From Paraburkholderia aromaticivorans (GTDB lineage: Bacteria; Pseudomonadota; Gammaproteobacteria; Burkholderiales; Burkholderiaceae), in contig NZ_CP051515.1 in NCBI RefSeq assembly GCF_012689525.1, positions 2,976,001 to 3,040,000 on the forward strand: DNA of 64,000 nt, in the 5' to 3' direction. Under the pieces are notes generated by a model. That model was not told where the DNA came from. It did no database searches and saw nothing but the letters and a program-made list of their open reading frames with translations. Below are positions 34,297 through 43,824 of this stretch, piece after piece. Numbering within the stretch: position 1 is the stretch's first letter; each line of letters starts with the position of its first letter. The position numbers and the translations under genes are program-made.

Positions 34297-34815
34297 TTAA
34301 TCCGGCGGCAATACCAGTGGACCGCAATTGGTATCAGCAATAAACGTCGCGAGTAATTTGGCCGTGTGCACCGCATCAGGATTCTCGGCGAACAGATGAA
34401 GCGCGCGCGGCGGCTCGAACCAGGTCTGTCCAATCGTGTAGTTGGCGGGCGGCCCACCCTGCAGTTGCGAGCGGATCGTCCCTTCCAGCACGACCGCGGT
34501 CACTGAACCAGGGTGACGATGCGCGGGCGTAAAGCCCAGCGGCGGAAAGTCGACGATCGCCGTCGTCACCGACTTGCCCGGCACGTTGGGCAGCGCTTCG
34601 CACGAGAGCACCTTCACGGTCGATGCGGGCCGGCTCGCTGCGCCGATGTGCGTCGATGCGTTGGACATCAACGAATCGCCACCGCAGATGCCAGCGAACC
34701 AGTCGATTGCCGAACGTGGCGCCGACGGACCGAGCGCCAGCATCAGCGTCGTGGCCAGTGCAAGCATGGCGGGCTTGCGTGCGGGACGCGGCAGGGTCGG
34801 CGTCAGCGGATTCAT
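34297..34815 (-). CDS. Cupin-domain protein with N-terminal signal
   Basis: This 172-aa protein has a hydrophobic leader (KPAMLALATTLMLALGPSAP) and then a single cupin barrel. The metal-binding motif 1 is PAHRHPGSVTAVVLEG with two His and a Glu; motif 2 is reduced. It is probably a periplasmic metal-dependent small-molecule enzyme or sensor. The ATG overlaps the stop of the upstream epimerase gene (ATGA), so the two are co-translated, and both are divergent from a MocR regulator. Confidence 0.8.
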   Translation of the reverse strand: MNPLTPTLPRPARKPAMLALATTLMLALGPSAPRSAIDWFAGICGGDSLMSNASTHIGAASRPASTVKVLSCEALPNVPGKSVTTAIVDFPPLGFTPAHRHPGSVTAVVLEGTIRSQLQGGPPANYTIGQTWFEPPRALHLFAENPDAVHTAKLLATFIADTNCGPLVLPPD

Positions 34816-35549
34816 ACGCGCGTTGCCGATCGGCTGTGCGGCGACCAACCCAACTCACGGCGCGCCTTCGCGCTGGTCACTTCGGCTGCGTCTTGCGCGA
34901 CGTTGTACACGCCCGCGCTGCCCCGTTGAAGCGCAAGCAAGGCCGCAAAGGCGGCCGCTTCGACGTGCAGCGGACTTGAACCAGCCGGGGCGTCGGCGCC
35001 TGTGCCGGGTCCGTAGATCTGTCCATAGCGAAGCACTGTGCCGTTCAGCGACGCCGCTTCCAGCACGTGCCGCTCGAGCGCGGCGACGCCACGCACGCTC
35101 GTGCCGCGCAGGCCCTCTGCATCGATGTCGAGCGGGGAGCTTTCGTCGTAAGGCGTCGTTCCCGGCCGGTACGCCCATGCAATGCTTTGCGCGATCATCT
35201 TGCTGCTGCCCGCCGCGATCGCCGCGGCCACCAGGTTGCGCGTACCCTCGTCGCGTATCCGCGCATTCGCCGTCACCGCCTGCGCCATTCGAGCGGGGTC
35301 GAGCCCGGGCGGCAGGTCGGTCAATTGATGAATCACGCTGGCCGGCGCGATGCGCACGAGCGCTTCACGCAGCGCAGCCGCATCGAATACATCGACGACG
35401 ACCGGCACGACGCCCGCGTCCTCAAGCTCTCTCGCACGGTCCGCGCGCCGCGTGCTGCCGAACACCGTGTAGCCCGCGTCGATCAACAGCGGCGCAAGCG
35501 CGCTGCCGATGGCGCCCGTTACTCCGGCGACGAACACCTTGTGTGCCAT
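34812..35549 (-). CDS. NAD(P)-dependent epimerase/dehydratase family protein
   Basis: This 245-aa extended-SDR-like protein begins KVFVAGVTGAIGSALAPLL, the GxxGxxG dinucleotide motif, with FGSTRR after beta-2 suggesting NADP(H). The usual YxxxK is not obvious; IAWAYRPG and the RYGQIYGPGTG segment match the atypical epimerase group. AAAGGA precedes the ATG. It is translationally coupled to the cupin. Function of the pair is unknown. Confidence 0.8.
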   Translation of the reverse strand: MAHKVFVAGVTGAIGSALAPLLIDAGYTVFGSTRRADRARELEDAGVVPVVVDVFDAAALREALVRIAPASVIHQLTDLPPGLDPARMAQAVTANARIRDEGTRNLVAAAIAAGSSKMIAQSIAWAYRPGTTPYDESSPLDIDAEGLRGTSVRGVAALERHVLEAASLNGTVLRYGQIYGPGTGADAPAGSSPLHVEAAAFAALLALQRGSAGVYNVAQDAAEVTSAKARRELGWSPHSRSATRV

Positions 35550-35625
35550 TTCCTTTCTCCCATGAGTCATTACCCGAAGGTCGGCGACATGCCGCGTTTC
35601 CGATGAGCCCAGCATACGGCTGTGA

Positions 35626-35646
35626 ATGGTCACCAAAAAGGTCCAT
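35626..35646. promoter_or_regulatory. Candidate MocR operator in divergent promoter
   Basis: ATGGTCACC (35626-35634) and GGTCCAT (35640-35646) form an imperfect inverted repeat that also reads as a direct repeat of GGTC. It lies between the epimerase and MocR starts, 40 bp before the latter. MocR regulators often bind paired short repeats; this is inference from position. Confidence 0.3.
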
Positions 35647-35685
35647 TATTCGGAAATTAATTGAGCCAATTAGACGAGGACGACA

Positions 35686-37224
35686 GTGCGGCGAGCCGAA
35701 CAGATTGAACTTGCGCTAGCGCCCAGGCCGGAAGGCGTGCCGCTTCAGCGCTGGCTCTACGACGAGTTGCGCAAGGCGATCTTGACGGGGACGTTGCCGC
35801 CGGGCGCGCGCCTGCCTTCCACACGCGATCTCGCAGCGCGGTTTCGACTGTCGCGCGGAACGGTGCTGGGCGTTTTCGCGCAACTTGAGGCGGAAGGGTA
35901 TCTATCGGGCACCGTGGGGCGAGGCAGTTTCGTTGCGACCGAACTGCCGGATCGACGCATCGACAGCGGCGAGCATCGGACGTCGCCCAGAAAGCGCGAT
36001 GGCCGGCCGCTTGCCCGCGAGCGCAATCGCGACGGCGACAACGGCACGCAACCGCCTGGTGTCGAGTTGTCGACGCGTGGCCGCTTGCTCGCGCGGAGCG
36101 CGTTTCAGCTCAGCGGCCGCACACATCCGGCGCGCGCGTTTCGCGCCAGCCAACCCGATCTCGACGCCTTTCCCTTCGAATTGTGGGCGCGGCTTGCGGC
36201 AAACCGGGTGCGTCGCGCGCAGCGGGATCTGCTCGGCGATGGCGAGGCGCAAGGATATCGGCCGCTGCGTGAAGTAATCGCCGCTTATGTCGGCCCGTCG
36301 CGCGGCATTCGATGTTCGGCGGACAACGTCGTCGTGTTGGGCAGCGTTCAGCAGGCGATCGATCTGACCGCGCGTCTCCTGCTCGATCCCGGCGACACTG
36401 CTTGGATGGAAGATCCCGGCTATCCCGGCGCTCGTTTCGTGCTCGAAGCGGCGGGCGCGCGAGTGATCGGCGTGCCAGTCGACACAGCCGGCGTCGATGT
36501 GTCATGGGCCCGTCAGCACGCCGCAGCAGCGCGTCTGGCCTATGTCACCGCCGGCCGCCAGGCGCCGCTGGGTCCGCCGCTCGCGCTCGAACGGCGCCTG
36601 TCGCTGCTCGAATGGGCGCGCGACCGAGGCGCCGTCATCATCGAGGACGACTACGACAGCGAGTACCGCTTCGAGGGTCACCCGCTCGCCGCGATGAAGA
36701 GCCTCGACGATCACGGACACGTGATCTACTGCGGCACCTTCAGCAAGCTGCTGTTTCCCGCGTTGAGGACCGCGTACGCGATCTTGCCCGACCGGTTAGT
36801 CGAGCCGTTCGTGGCCGCGCTATCGTCGACGGCACGGCATGTTCCAACCGATCAGCAATCAGTGCTGCACGACTTCATCGCCGACGGCCATTTCGGCCGG
36901 CACATACGGCGCATGCGCATGCTCTATGGCGAGCGAGCCGAGGCGCTGACGTCGGCGGTCGAGCGGCATCTCGCGGGCTTGCTTGCGCTTGCGCCGATCG
37001 TGGCGGGGCTCGACGCGCCCGCCTTTCTGCCGCAAGACGCCGACGACACCGATGCCGCGCAGCGAGCGGCACGCGAAGGTATCGAGACGCGTGCGCTGTC
37101 GCTATACGCGATCGACCGTGCCGCGCCGCCGGGGCTCGTGCTCGGTTTTGCGTCGATCGGTGTCGAGGAAATAGAGTCCGGGGTGATCGCTCTTGCTCGA
37201 GCGTTGACGCGCCGTTCGCGATGA
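35686..37224 (+). CDS. MocR/PdxR-family regulator (GntR HTH + aminotransferase domain)
   Basis: This 512-aa regulator joins a GntR winged helix (about 20-90; LPSTRDLAARFRLSRGTVLGVFAQLEAEGYL) to a fold-type I PLP aminotransferase-like domain. The PLP lysine is in GTFSKLLFPALR and IIEDDYDSEYRF holds the cofactor Asp and Tyr. It starts at a GTG with GAGGA upstream. Divergent placement implies control of the epimerase-cupin pair. The effector is likely PLP or an amino compound forming a Schiff base. Confidence 0.9.
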   Translation: MRRAEQIELALAPRPEGVPLQRWLYDELRKAILTGTLPPGARLPSTRDLAARFRLSRGTVLGVFAQLEAEGYLSGTVGRGSFVATELPDRRIDSGEHRTSPRKRDGRPLARERNRDGDNGTQPPGVELSTRGRLLARSAFQLSGRTHPARAFRASQPDLDAFPFELWARLAANRVRRAQRDLLGDGEAQGYRPLREVIAAYVGPSRGIRCSADNVVVLGSVQQAIDLTARLLLDPGDTAWMEDPGYPGARFVLEAAGARVIGVPVDTAGVDVSWARQHAAAARLAYVTAGRQAPLGPPLALERRLSLLEWARDRGAVIIEDDYDSEYRFEGHPLAAMKSLDDHGHVIYCGTFSKLLFPALRTAYAILPDRLVEPFVAALSSTARHVPTDQQSVLHDFIADGHFGRHIRRMRMLYGERAEALTSAVERHLAGLLALAPIVAGLDAPAFLPQDADDTDAAQRAAREGIETRALSLYAIDRAAPPGLVLGFASIGVEEIESGVIALARALTRRSR

Positions 37225-37506
37225 GCCTGCGCGACAGTCGCGGGCCCAAGTGACGCTAACTGCATGGCTCAGCCCGCAGACCGTTCGCGACGTTTTGCCT
37301 GCGAATTCTGACCTTGCCAGCTCGCTTCATCGAGCAGACGATCGAACAGCCTGTTGCGCGCCGAATCATCCAGCGGCGACAATCGCGATGACGATGACGG
37401 TGACGATGACCGGCGAAGCGGTAAGGCTCGCGGGGGCAAAACGGGCGGCATCGCAACGCGACTAGCCGACGCTTTGTCCGCGATCACGCGTTTGCACGCG
37501 GTCCGG

Positions 37507-38538
37507 TTAGAAACGTGCGGCGTCGATCACAGCATCGGCAAATGCTTTCGGCGCTTCCTGCGGCAGGTTATGTCCGACACCCCCGCCGATGTTCCGGTGC
37601 GCGTACTTGCCCGTGAACTTCTTCGCGTACGCCGCCGGGTCGGGATGCGGCGCGCCGTTCGCATCGCCTTCCATCGTGATGGTCGGCACGGCAATCGTCG
37701 GCGCCGTGGCCAGACGTTTTTCCAGATCGTCGTACTGCGCCTCGCCCTTCGCCAGCCCCAGACGCCAGCGATAGTTGTGAATCACCACCGCGACATGATC
37801 CGGGTTGTTGAACGATTGTGCCGAGCGCTCGTACGTTGCATCGTCGAAATTCCATTTCGGCGATGCCGTGCGCCAGATCAGCTTGTTGAAGTCGTGACGA
37901 TTTGCGTCATAACCCGCCGTGCCGCGCTCGGTGGCGAAGTAGAACTGATACCACCACGCTAGTTCCGCTTTCGGCGGCAGCGGCGCGCGGTTCGCTTCCT
38001 GGCTGCCGATCAGATAACCACTTACCGACACCATCGCCTTGCATCGTTCCGGCCACAACGCGGCAATGATATTTGCCGTACGCGCACCCCAGTCGAAGCC
38101 GCCCAAAATCGCCTTGTCGATCTTCAACGCATCCATCAACGCGACGATGTCGACCGCCACAACAGCCTGCTGCCCGTTGCGCGGCGTATCGGCGGACAGG
38201 AACCGCGTCGTGCCATAACCGCGCAGATACGGCACGATGACCCGATAGCCGGCTGCTGCGAGCAACGGCGTGACTTCGGCGAACGCGTGGATATCGTATG
38301 GCCAGCCGTGCAGCAGGATCACGACCGGTCCGTTCTGCGGTCCCGCTTCGGCGTAGCCGATGCTGAGCGTGCCCGCGTTGATCTGCTTGAGGTTGTCGAA
38401 CGAGGCGACGCTCGATCCCGCCTTCGTGCTATTGGACTGCGCATTGGCAAGCCCGCTCAGTCCCAGTTCCATCAGGCTGAGGCCCGCAACCGTCGTCCCG
38501 AGCAAACGACGCCGCCGCATATTGATCTGGTCAGACAT
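37507..38538 (-). CDS. Exported alpha/beta hydrolase, epoxide-hydrolase/dehalogenase type (copy 1)
   Basis: This 343-aa protein has a twin-arginine-like leader (MRRRRLLGTTVAGLS...ANAQ) and is likely exported. The oxyanion motif is HGWP (77-80), the nucleophile Asp149 is in GGFDWGA, and the catalytic His323 is in GGGVGHNLP. An Asp nucleophile indicates the epoxide hydrolase/haloalkane dehalogenase branch. It sits 18 nt after the M81 peptidase gene and is probably the last gene of the MFS-MlrC-hydrolase operon. A 98% identical copy lies 6.4 kb away (43896-44927). The 282-bp stretch before it (37225-37506) holds nothing I can support. Confidence 0.88.
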   Translation of the reverse strand: MSDQINMRRRRLLGTTVAGLSLMELGLSGLANAQSNSTKAGSSVASFDNLKQINAGTLSIGYAEAGPQNGPVVILLHGWPYDIHAFAEVTPLLAAAGYRVIVPYLRGYGTTRFLSADTPRNGQQAVVAVDIVALMDALKIDKAILGGFDWGARTANIIAALWPERCKAMVSVSGYLIGSQEANRAPLPPKAELAWWYQFYFATERGTAGYDANRHDFNKLIWRTASPKWNFDDATYERSAQSFNNPDHVAVVIHNYRWRLGLAKGEAQYDDLEKRLATAPTIAVPTITMEGDANGAPHPDPAAYAKKFTGKYAHRNIGGGVGHNLPQEAPKAFADAVIDAARF

Positions 38539-38556
38539 GGCGATTCCTCTAAAAGA

Positions 38557-40074
38557 TTAAGCGCTAGCGAGCCGTGCCGGATCGCTCTCACTGAAAGACG
38601 GCCCCAACGGCCGCAAGCGGATGGCCGGATCCAGACGGGTCCACGGAAGGTCGACGGGATCGGCAGCCATCGGCCCCGGCGCTTTCGCCACGAGGATCGC
38701 CTCGGCGATAGCCTCGAAATCCGCGCGAAAATGCACCGAACTCTTGTTGACGAGAATCTTCATCTGCTCGGGTTCGATGCCGGCCACGCGGAACAGGTTG
38801 CGATCGAACACCTGCATCTTGACCGAGCTCACCGCAATCCTGACGCCTTCGATCCGCAAACAGGCGACCGGCCCCAACTCGCCTTGCATGCCGTTGAGCA
38901 TCGGGCCATCGAAACGGAAACGTCCGTCCGACAGGTGCTCGACTTCGAACACACCTTCCAGCGGCGCATCGCCCCGCACACCGGAACGTCCGCCCAGCGC
39001 GAGTGAAATGCGCGCGCCCACTCCCGCGCGATGCGCCGCTGCCGCAGCCTCCGCATCCCAGATCACGCCCACCGCCGCATCGGTGGCGCCATTGCGCAAC
39101 AGCGCGCGCACCATCCCCATGGTGTTCGAATCGCCGCCGACGCCCGGGTTGTCCTGCGTGTCCGCGATGATGACCGGCTTGGCCGCCGTGCTGCTCACGC
39201 GGATTGCTTCGAGCGCTGCTTCGTCGGGTGTCAGGAACGGCACATCCCAGCGCGCTTCATCGCCGGCGATCTTCGCGAACAGCGCGTCCGCTGCGTGTTC
39301 TGCCGCCGCTTTGTCGAATGCATAGGCCCAGATCGTCGGGCCGCACTCGGGAAAATCGGCTGCGGGAAAGCCCGGCGCAAACGACACGGTCACCACGGGC
39401 CGCTCCTCGAGATCCTCCAGCAACCGGTACATCCCACGTGCAGGCTCGACCAGCGTGCACATGCCGTTCACGGGAATCAGGAAGGGCACTCGACGCACCG
39501 CCCGATGCAACGGGCGCCCTTCGCGCATCAGATCTTCGAGAAGCCGTGCAGCGCGCTCGCCGGTTTCAGCCATGTCCACATGAGGATAGGTTCGATACGC
39601 CACGAGCACGCTCGCGTGTTCGAACATGCGAGCGGTCACGTTGGCATGCAGATCCAGCGACACGACCACCGGCATGTGGACGCCGACGATCCGGCACACG
39701 CGTTCGAGCAGTTCGCCTTCGCCGTCGTCGTGTTGCTCGGTCACCATCGCACCGTGCAGGTCGAGATAGATCGCGTCGAAGCCGCCCGCCTCGACAGCGG
39801 CGAGAATCTCGCCGCCGATCCGCTCGAACGCATCCGTCGTGACGTGTGCCGATGCGCTGGCGCCCGCCCAGATCACCGGCTTCAGTTCATGCCCGTTCGC
39901 TTCCATGACCTTGATGAAGCCGCCAATCGGCACATTGACGTCGCGAAGCCCGAACACGTCGTCGCCGCGGACCATGGGCGGAAAGCCCTCGCCCTGAACG
40001 AAGCTCGAATAAGACGCCTTGGTGGGCGCGAAAGTATTGGTTTCATGCTGGAAACCGGCGATCAGGATTTTCAT
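38557..40074 (-). CDS. M81-family metallopeptidase (MlrC-like)
   Basis: This 505-aa protein matches the microcystinase C/DUF1485 family from end to end. It starts ILIAGFQHETNTF with the first metal His, continues with IYLDLHGAM and VVSLDLHANVT, and has the late ADTQDNPGGGDSN-like segment (here IADTQDNPGVGGDSNTMG). Known members are zinc-dependent and cleave short peptides or related amides. The ATG at 40074 has AAGGTG upstream; the GTG three codons earlier is an alternative. It lies between an MFS importer and a hydrolase, so it likely processes the imported compound. Microcystin itself is not implied. Confidence 0.9.
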   Translation of the reverse strand: MKILIAGFQHETNTFAPTKASYSSFVQGEGFPPMVRGDDVFGLRDVNVPIGGFIKVMEANGHELKPVIWAGASASAHVTTDAFERIGGEILAAVEAGGFDAIYLDLHGAMVTEQHDDGEGELLERVCRIVGVHMPVVVSLDLHANVTARMFEHASVLVAYRTYPHVDMAETGERAARLLEDLMREGRPLHRAVRRVPFLIPVNGMCTLVEPARGMYRLLEDLEERPVVTVSFAPGFPAADFPECGPTIWAYAFDKAAAEHAADALFAKIAGDEARWDVPFLTPDEAALEAIRVSSTAAKPVIIADTQDNPGVGGDSNTMGMVRALLRNGATDAAVGVIWDAEAAAAAHRAGVGARISLALGGRSGVRGDAPLEGVFEVEHLSDGRFRFDGPMLNGMQGELGPVACLRIEGVRIAVSSVKMQVFDRNLFRVAGIEPEQMKILVNKSSVHFRADFEAIAEAILVAKAPGPMAADPVDLPWTRLDPAIRLRPLGPSFSESDPARLASA

Positions 40075-40179
40075 GTGTTTCACCTTTTCTCAAACGACCT
40101 CGCGATACATCGGCGAGATGATAGGGATACCTATCTTTTAGATTTCGACAAAGACTTCGGAAAATGGACTCAGCCGCCG

Positions 40180-41469
40180 TCAGTCCTGCTTGAGCGTCAG
40201 CTTGCCCGTCAATATCAGAATGGCGGCCAACGCGGCGGCGCCAGCCATGACGAAGAGACCGGTATGCATGCTGCCCGTCGATGCCTTGGCCCAGCCGACC
40301 ACAGCAGGACCCCAGAAGCCGCCTGAGAGTCCCACGGTATTGATGAGCGCAATGCCACCCGCCGCCGCCGTTCCCTCGACAAGCTGGGACGGAATAGCCC
40401 AAAAGACCGTATAGGCCATCCAGAGACAAGCTGTTCCCATAGTCAACGCCACGAGTGTGAGCATCACATTCCCGTCGGCGAAGATGGCCGCGACCAGGCA
40501 GACCGCCGCGCCGAGCGCCGGAATCGCGCAGTGGTAGCGGCGCTCGCCGACCCGGTCCGAGCTGCGGCCCGCGAGGTACATGCAGACGGCGGCTGCGACA
40601 TAGGGAATCGCGCTGTACCAGCCGAGGCGGATCGTGTCGCTCACGCCCTGCTCTTTCAGCAGCGTCGGCAACCAGAAGCTGATCGCATAGATGGGAAAGA
40701 TGATGCTGAAGTAAGCGAACGCGAGCACATAGACTCTCGGGCTCTTCAGCACGGCCTTGAACGAGTCCGCACGATGCTCGGTCGGCGCGGTTTCGCGTCC
40801 GAGCAGTAACTTCTCGTCGTCGTTCAGCCAGCGCGCCTGATCGGGCCGGTCGGACAATACGCGCAGCGTCACGAGGCCGAGCACGATGCACGGCAGGCCT
40901 TCCACGAGAAACATCCACTGCCAGCCGGCCAGGCCGCCGACACCGGAAAGACTCGTCATGAGCCATGCGGACAACGGGCCGCCGACAATCCCGCCGAGCG
41001 GTCCGGCGACGAACACGAGCGCGATGGCGCGGGCCATCCGCGCGGGTCCATACCAGCACGACAGGTAATAGATCATGCCCGGCGCGAAGCCCGCCTCGAA
41101 CACGCCGAGCAGAAATCGCATGGCATAAAAGGCCGGCACGCTGCGTACGAATAGCATGCAGGCCGACGTGATGCCCCACAGCACGAGAATGCGGCTGAAC
41201 GTGCGCCGCGCGCCGACTCTCGGCAGCATGAGATTGCTCGGCAGTTCGAACAGGACGTAGCCGATAAAGAAGATGCCCGCGCCCACGCCGTATGCAGCGT
41301 CCGAAAAACCCAGGTCGGTCTGCATCTGCAACTTGGCGAAGCCGACATTGACGCGGTCCAGATACGCGAACATGTAGCAGGTCAGGAGAAACGGCAGGAG
41401 CCGCCAGTTGAGCTTGCTGTACAGCGCTGAGGCAGGATCGCCGGCGGCCGATGGATGGATTGCTGACAT
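40180..41469 (-). CDS. MFS transporter (anion:cation symporter family)
   Basis: This 429-aa inner-membrane protein has about 12 hydrophobic helices. LDRVNVGFAKLQMQTDLGFSDA at helix 1 and ELPSNLMLPRVGARR in the loop 2-3 are signatures of the ACS family (phthalate, tartrate, glucarate-type transporters). A GGGAG site precedes the ATG at 41469. It is divergent from the LysR gene and first in the operon with the M81 peptidase and hydrolase. The substrate is an organic anion of unknown identity. Confidence 0.92.
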   Translation of the reverse strand: MSAIHPSAAGDPASALYSKLNWRLLPFLLTCYMFAYLDRVNVGFAKLQMQTDLGFSDAAYGVGAGIFFIGYVLFELPSNLMLPRVGARRTFSRILVLWGITSACMLFVRSVPAFYAMRFLLGVFEAGFAPGMIYYLSCWYGPARMARAIALVFVAGPLGGIVGGPLSAWLMTSLSGVGGLAGWQWMFLVEGLPCIVLGLVTLRVLSDRPDQARWLNDDEKLLLGRETAPTEHRADSFKAVLKSPRVYVLAFAYFSIIFPIYAISFWLPTLLKEQGVSDTIRLGWYSAIPYVAAAVCMYLAGRSSDRVGERRYHCAIPALGAAVCLVAAIFADGNVMLTLVALTMGTACLWMAYTVFWAIPSQLVEGTAAAGGIALINTVGLSGGFWGPAVVGWAKASTGSMHTGLFVMAGAAALAAILILTGKLTLKQD

Positions 41470-41567
41470 GCGTGTCTCCCGGTTTTGCGTCCGTGGGCCC
41501 GTCGTGCGGGTTAAGTTGATGGTGGCAGGGCAAAACCCCACTAGCAAGAGCAACTAAGTTCACATAT

Positions 41568-41586
41568 CGTTGCTCATTGAACAACG
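41568..41586. promoter_or_regulatory. Candidate LysR operator (CGTTG-N9-CAACG)
   Basis: CGTTG (41568-41572) and CAACG (41582-41586) are inverted repeats that include a T-N11-A core. The site lies 25 bp before the LysR start and 100 bp from the divergent MFS start, the usual autoregulatory position. Confidence 0.45.
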
Positions 41587-41610
41587 CTCATCCCGCGCTG
41601 GAGCGATCGA

Positions 41611-42573
41611 ATGCGAGAAATCAACCAGCAGCGTCTTCGGTATTTCCACGAAGTGCTGACCCACGGCACCATCCGCGGCGCCGCCGACCACATCAATACG
41701 TCGCCGTCGGTCATCACGCGGCAGATCAAGCTTCTCGAAGACGAATTGGGCACTGTCCTGTTCGAACGCCAGGCGCGCGGCGTTAGGCCGACGGAGGCCG
41801 CGGCGCATCTGCTCGAGTTCTGGCAGGGCTACCGATCGCAGCAGGAAAAGCTCGAGGACCAGTTGCACGCGTTGCGCGGGCTTCAGAAGGGACGCATCCA
41901 GTTGTCCATCAGCGAAGGTTTCGTCGACACGCTCGTCGACGACGTGCTGGCGCCGTTTTGCACGCGCTATCCGCACCTGGACATCAGCATGACGACGCAG
42001 GCCGTGGACGCGCTGCTGGACGACGTGGCGGAAAGCCGGGCGCATATCGGGCTGGCTTACAATCCGCCGCCCCATCCGCGTATCGAATATCGAGCCAGTT
42101 CGCACCAGCCTGTGGTGTTGCTCCTGAGGAAAGACCACCCGCTCGTCAAACGGAAAGGGCCGGCGGGTGTCGATGATCTGCGTGCCTACCCGCTCGCGCT
42201 GATGCCCTCTACGTTCGGCATCGGCCATGTCGTTTCGATGTTGGAGTTGGCGGAGAACGTGGTGATCCGCCCTACATTGACGACCAACTCGCTGAGCGCA
42301 CTGAAGCGTTTCGTGACGGCGGAAAACTTCGTGACGCTCATCGGAGAATTTGCTGCCTATCGTGAGCTCGCCAGCGGTGAACTGACCACGGTCCCGATTG
42401 CGCATCCGTTGTTTGAAAGTGCGCAGGCCCGAGCGCTGGTCAAAAGCGGCCGGCCGCTTGCAGCGGGGCCGCTCGAACTGCTCAAGTGGATTCAGGAACG
42501 CATGCCGATGTTCTCTACGTCCAAAGCGAAAGAAAGCCCACGGCGAAAGGCAGGCGGGCGACGGAACGGTTGA
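41611..42573 (+). CDS. LysR-family transcriptional regulator
   Basis: This 320-aa regulator has a LysR helix-turn-helix ([23 protein letters not shown] then [16 protein letters not shown]) and an effector domain of the CysB/Cbl-like subgroup. GGAGC precedes the ATG. It is divergent from the MFS-MlrC-hydrolase operon and is the presumed regulator. A strong terminator follows its stop. Confidence 0.9.
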   Translation: MREINQQRLRYFHEVLTHGTIRGAADHINTSPSVITRQIKLLEDELGTVLFERQARGVRPTEAAAHLLEFWQGYRSQQEKLEDQLHALRGLQKGRIQLSISEGFVDTLVDDVLAPFCTRYPHLDISMTTQAVDALLDDVAESRAHIGLAYNPPPHPRIEYRASSHQPVVLLLRKDHPLVKRKGPAGVDDLRAYPLALMPSTFGIGHVVSMLELAENVVIRPTLTTNSLSALKRFVTAENFVTLIGEFAAYRELASGELTTVPIAHPLFESAQARALVKSGRPLAAGPLELLKWIQERMPMFSTSKAKESPRRKAGGRRNG

Positions 42574-42623
42574 CGGCGCATGGCGTGCGCAAGTGGCCGA
42601 ACAATCGACCCCGGAATAGGCAA

Positions 42624-42660
42624 ACGGGCCGCAGCGATTTTGTGTGTCGCTGCGGCCCGT
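42624..42660 (+). terminator. Rho-independent terminator after LysR gene
   Basis: ACGGGCCGCAGCGA (42624-42637) and TCGCTGCGGCCCGT (42647-42660) form a perfect 14-bp stem with a 9-nt loop, followed by CTTTG. It lies 50 bp after the LysR stop and would also face transcripts from the hydrolase/IS side. Confidence 0.75.
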
Positions 42661-42732
42661 CTTTGTGGATCAGGCCTCGTTACGGTCGTGGCCTAATCGG
42701 CCGCCTGGCACGGCTCTATAGCGCGCGGGCTG

Positions 42733-43824
42733 CTAGTGTTCCGTTCCGCTGATTCGCGAACAAAGTCTGTGTAGTTTTTCGAGGATGGAATCAGCGGAAG
42801 CAGTCCACATGAATGGCTTGCAGTTTTCGTTGTAGTGGGAAACGAACTGATCGATACGCTTGATCAGTTGTTTGACCGAGCCAAACGAGCCCCTGCGGAT
42901 GGCCTTGTCGGTGATCAGCGCAAAGAAGCGTTCGACCTGGTTAAGCCACGAACTGTAGGTAGGAATGAAATGCATGTGCCAGCGGGGCTTTGCTGCGAGC
43001 CACGCCTTGACTTTGGGATGCTTGTGACTGCCATAGTTGTCCACGATGCAGTGCACGTCGAGTTCAGCCGGTACGGCCTTGTCGATTTCGCGCAGAAACG
43101 ACAGGAACTCCTGATGCCGATGACGCGGCTTGCAGGTCGCGAGCACTGCGCCGTTGAGTACGTTCAGGGCGGCGAACAGCGTGGTGGTGCCATGACGAAC
43201 GTAGTCGTGGGTAACGCCTTCGACGTAGCCGAAACCCATCGGCAGCATGGGTTGCGTGCGTTCGAGCGCCTGACACTGGCTCTTCTCGTCCACGCACAGG
43301 ACCAATGCATTCTCGGGCGGGCTCAGGTACAGGCCAACCACGTCGCGCAGTTTCTCGATGAAGAATTGATCGGTCGAGAGCTTGAAGCTTTCGCTGCGAT
43401 GCGGTTGCAGGCCCAGCAGCTTGAAGTACCGGTGCACACTCGTGGGCGAGATAGCCGTTTCGGCGGCGATCGTGCGCACGCTCCAGTGCGTGGAGCCATC
43501 CGCTGGCTTGGTGTGCAGGGTCTTGTGAATCAGCTGCGCCAGCCGCTCATCGTCAATCGTGCGCGGCTTGCCGGGACGTACTTCGTCATACAGCCCGTTG
43601 ATGCGATGCTCCAGGAACCGGAGACGCCACTTGCCCACCGTGGCACGCGTGAGCTGAAGACGCTGGGCAATGGCGCTGTTGGGTTCCCCGACAGCAGCAG
43701 CCAGCACGATGCGCGCACGCGTCACCAGCGCCGCCGAAATCGAGCGCGAACGCGCTATCGAAGTCAGTTGCGAGTGCTCATCTTCACTCAACACCAGTTC
43801 GGCCTTCGGTCGTCCCATGGGCAT
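42733..43824 (-). CDS. IS630-family transposase
   Basis: This 363-aa DDE transposase is intact. The N-terminus has paired helix-turn-helix regions (NSAIAQRLQLTRATVGKWRLRFLEH; SVRTIAAETAISPTSVHRYF). The catalytic Asp residues lie in VLCVDEKSQ and CIVDNYGSHK, and the Glu in YSSWLNQVERFF. It should excise and insert the element at CTAG/TA sites. Its stop codon is formed jointly by the target TA and the adjacent host base. No frameshift is visible, so the element may be active. Confidence 0.93.
   Translation of the reverse strand: MPMGRPKAELVLSEDEHSQLTSIARSRSISAALVTRARIVLAAAVGEPNSAIAQRLQLTRATVGKWRLRFLEHRINGLYDEVRPGKPRTIDDERLAQLIHKTLHTKPADGSTHWSVRTIAAETAISPTSVHRYFKLLGLQPHRSESFKLSTDQFFIEKLRDVVGLYLSPPENALVLCVDEKSQCQALERTQPMLPMGFGYVEGVTHDYVRHGTTTLFAALNVLNGAVLATCKPRHRHQEFLSFLREIDKAVPAELDVHCIVDNYGSHKHPKVKAWLAAKPRWHMHFIPTYSSWLNQVERFFALITDKAIRRGSFGSVKQLIKRIDQFVSHYNENCKPFMWTASADSILEKLHRLCSRISGTEH

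Noticed and set aside
34574..35719. 381-codon plus-strand frame
   Set aside because: Antisense to the cupin and epimerase genes; Arg/Pro/Cys-rich, no ribosome site or domain.
37370..37430. GATGAC-rich short tandem motif
   Set aside because: Only a few imperfect units, too short to be called a repeat array or CRISPR.
39031..40326. 431-codon plus-strand frame
   Set aside because: Antisense to the M81 peptidase; His/Arg-rich shadow sequence.
40043..41584. 513-codon minus-strand frame overlapping the MFS gene
   Set aside because: Out-of-frame reading of the MFS gene; Arg/Gly-rich with no membrane segments.
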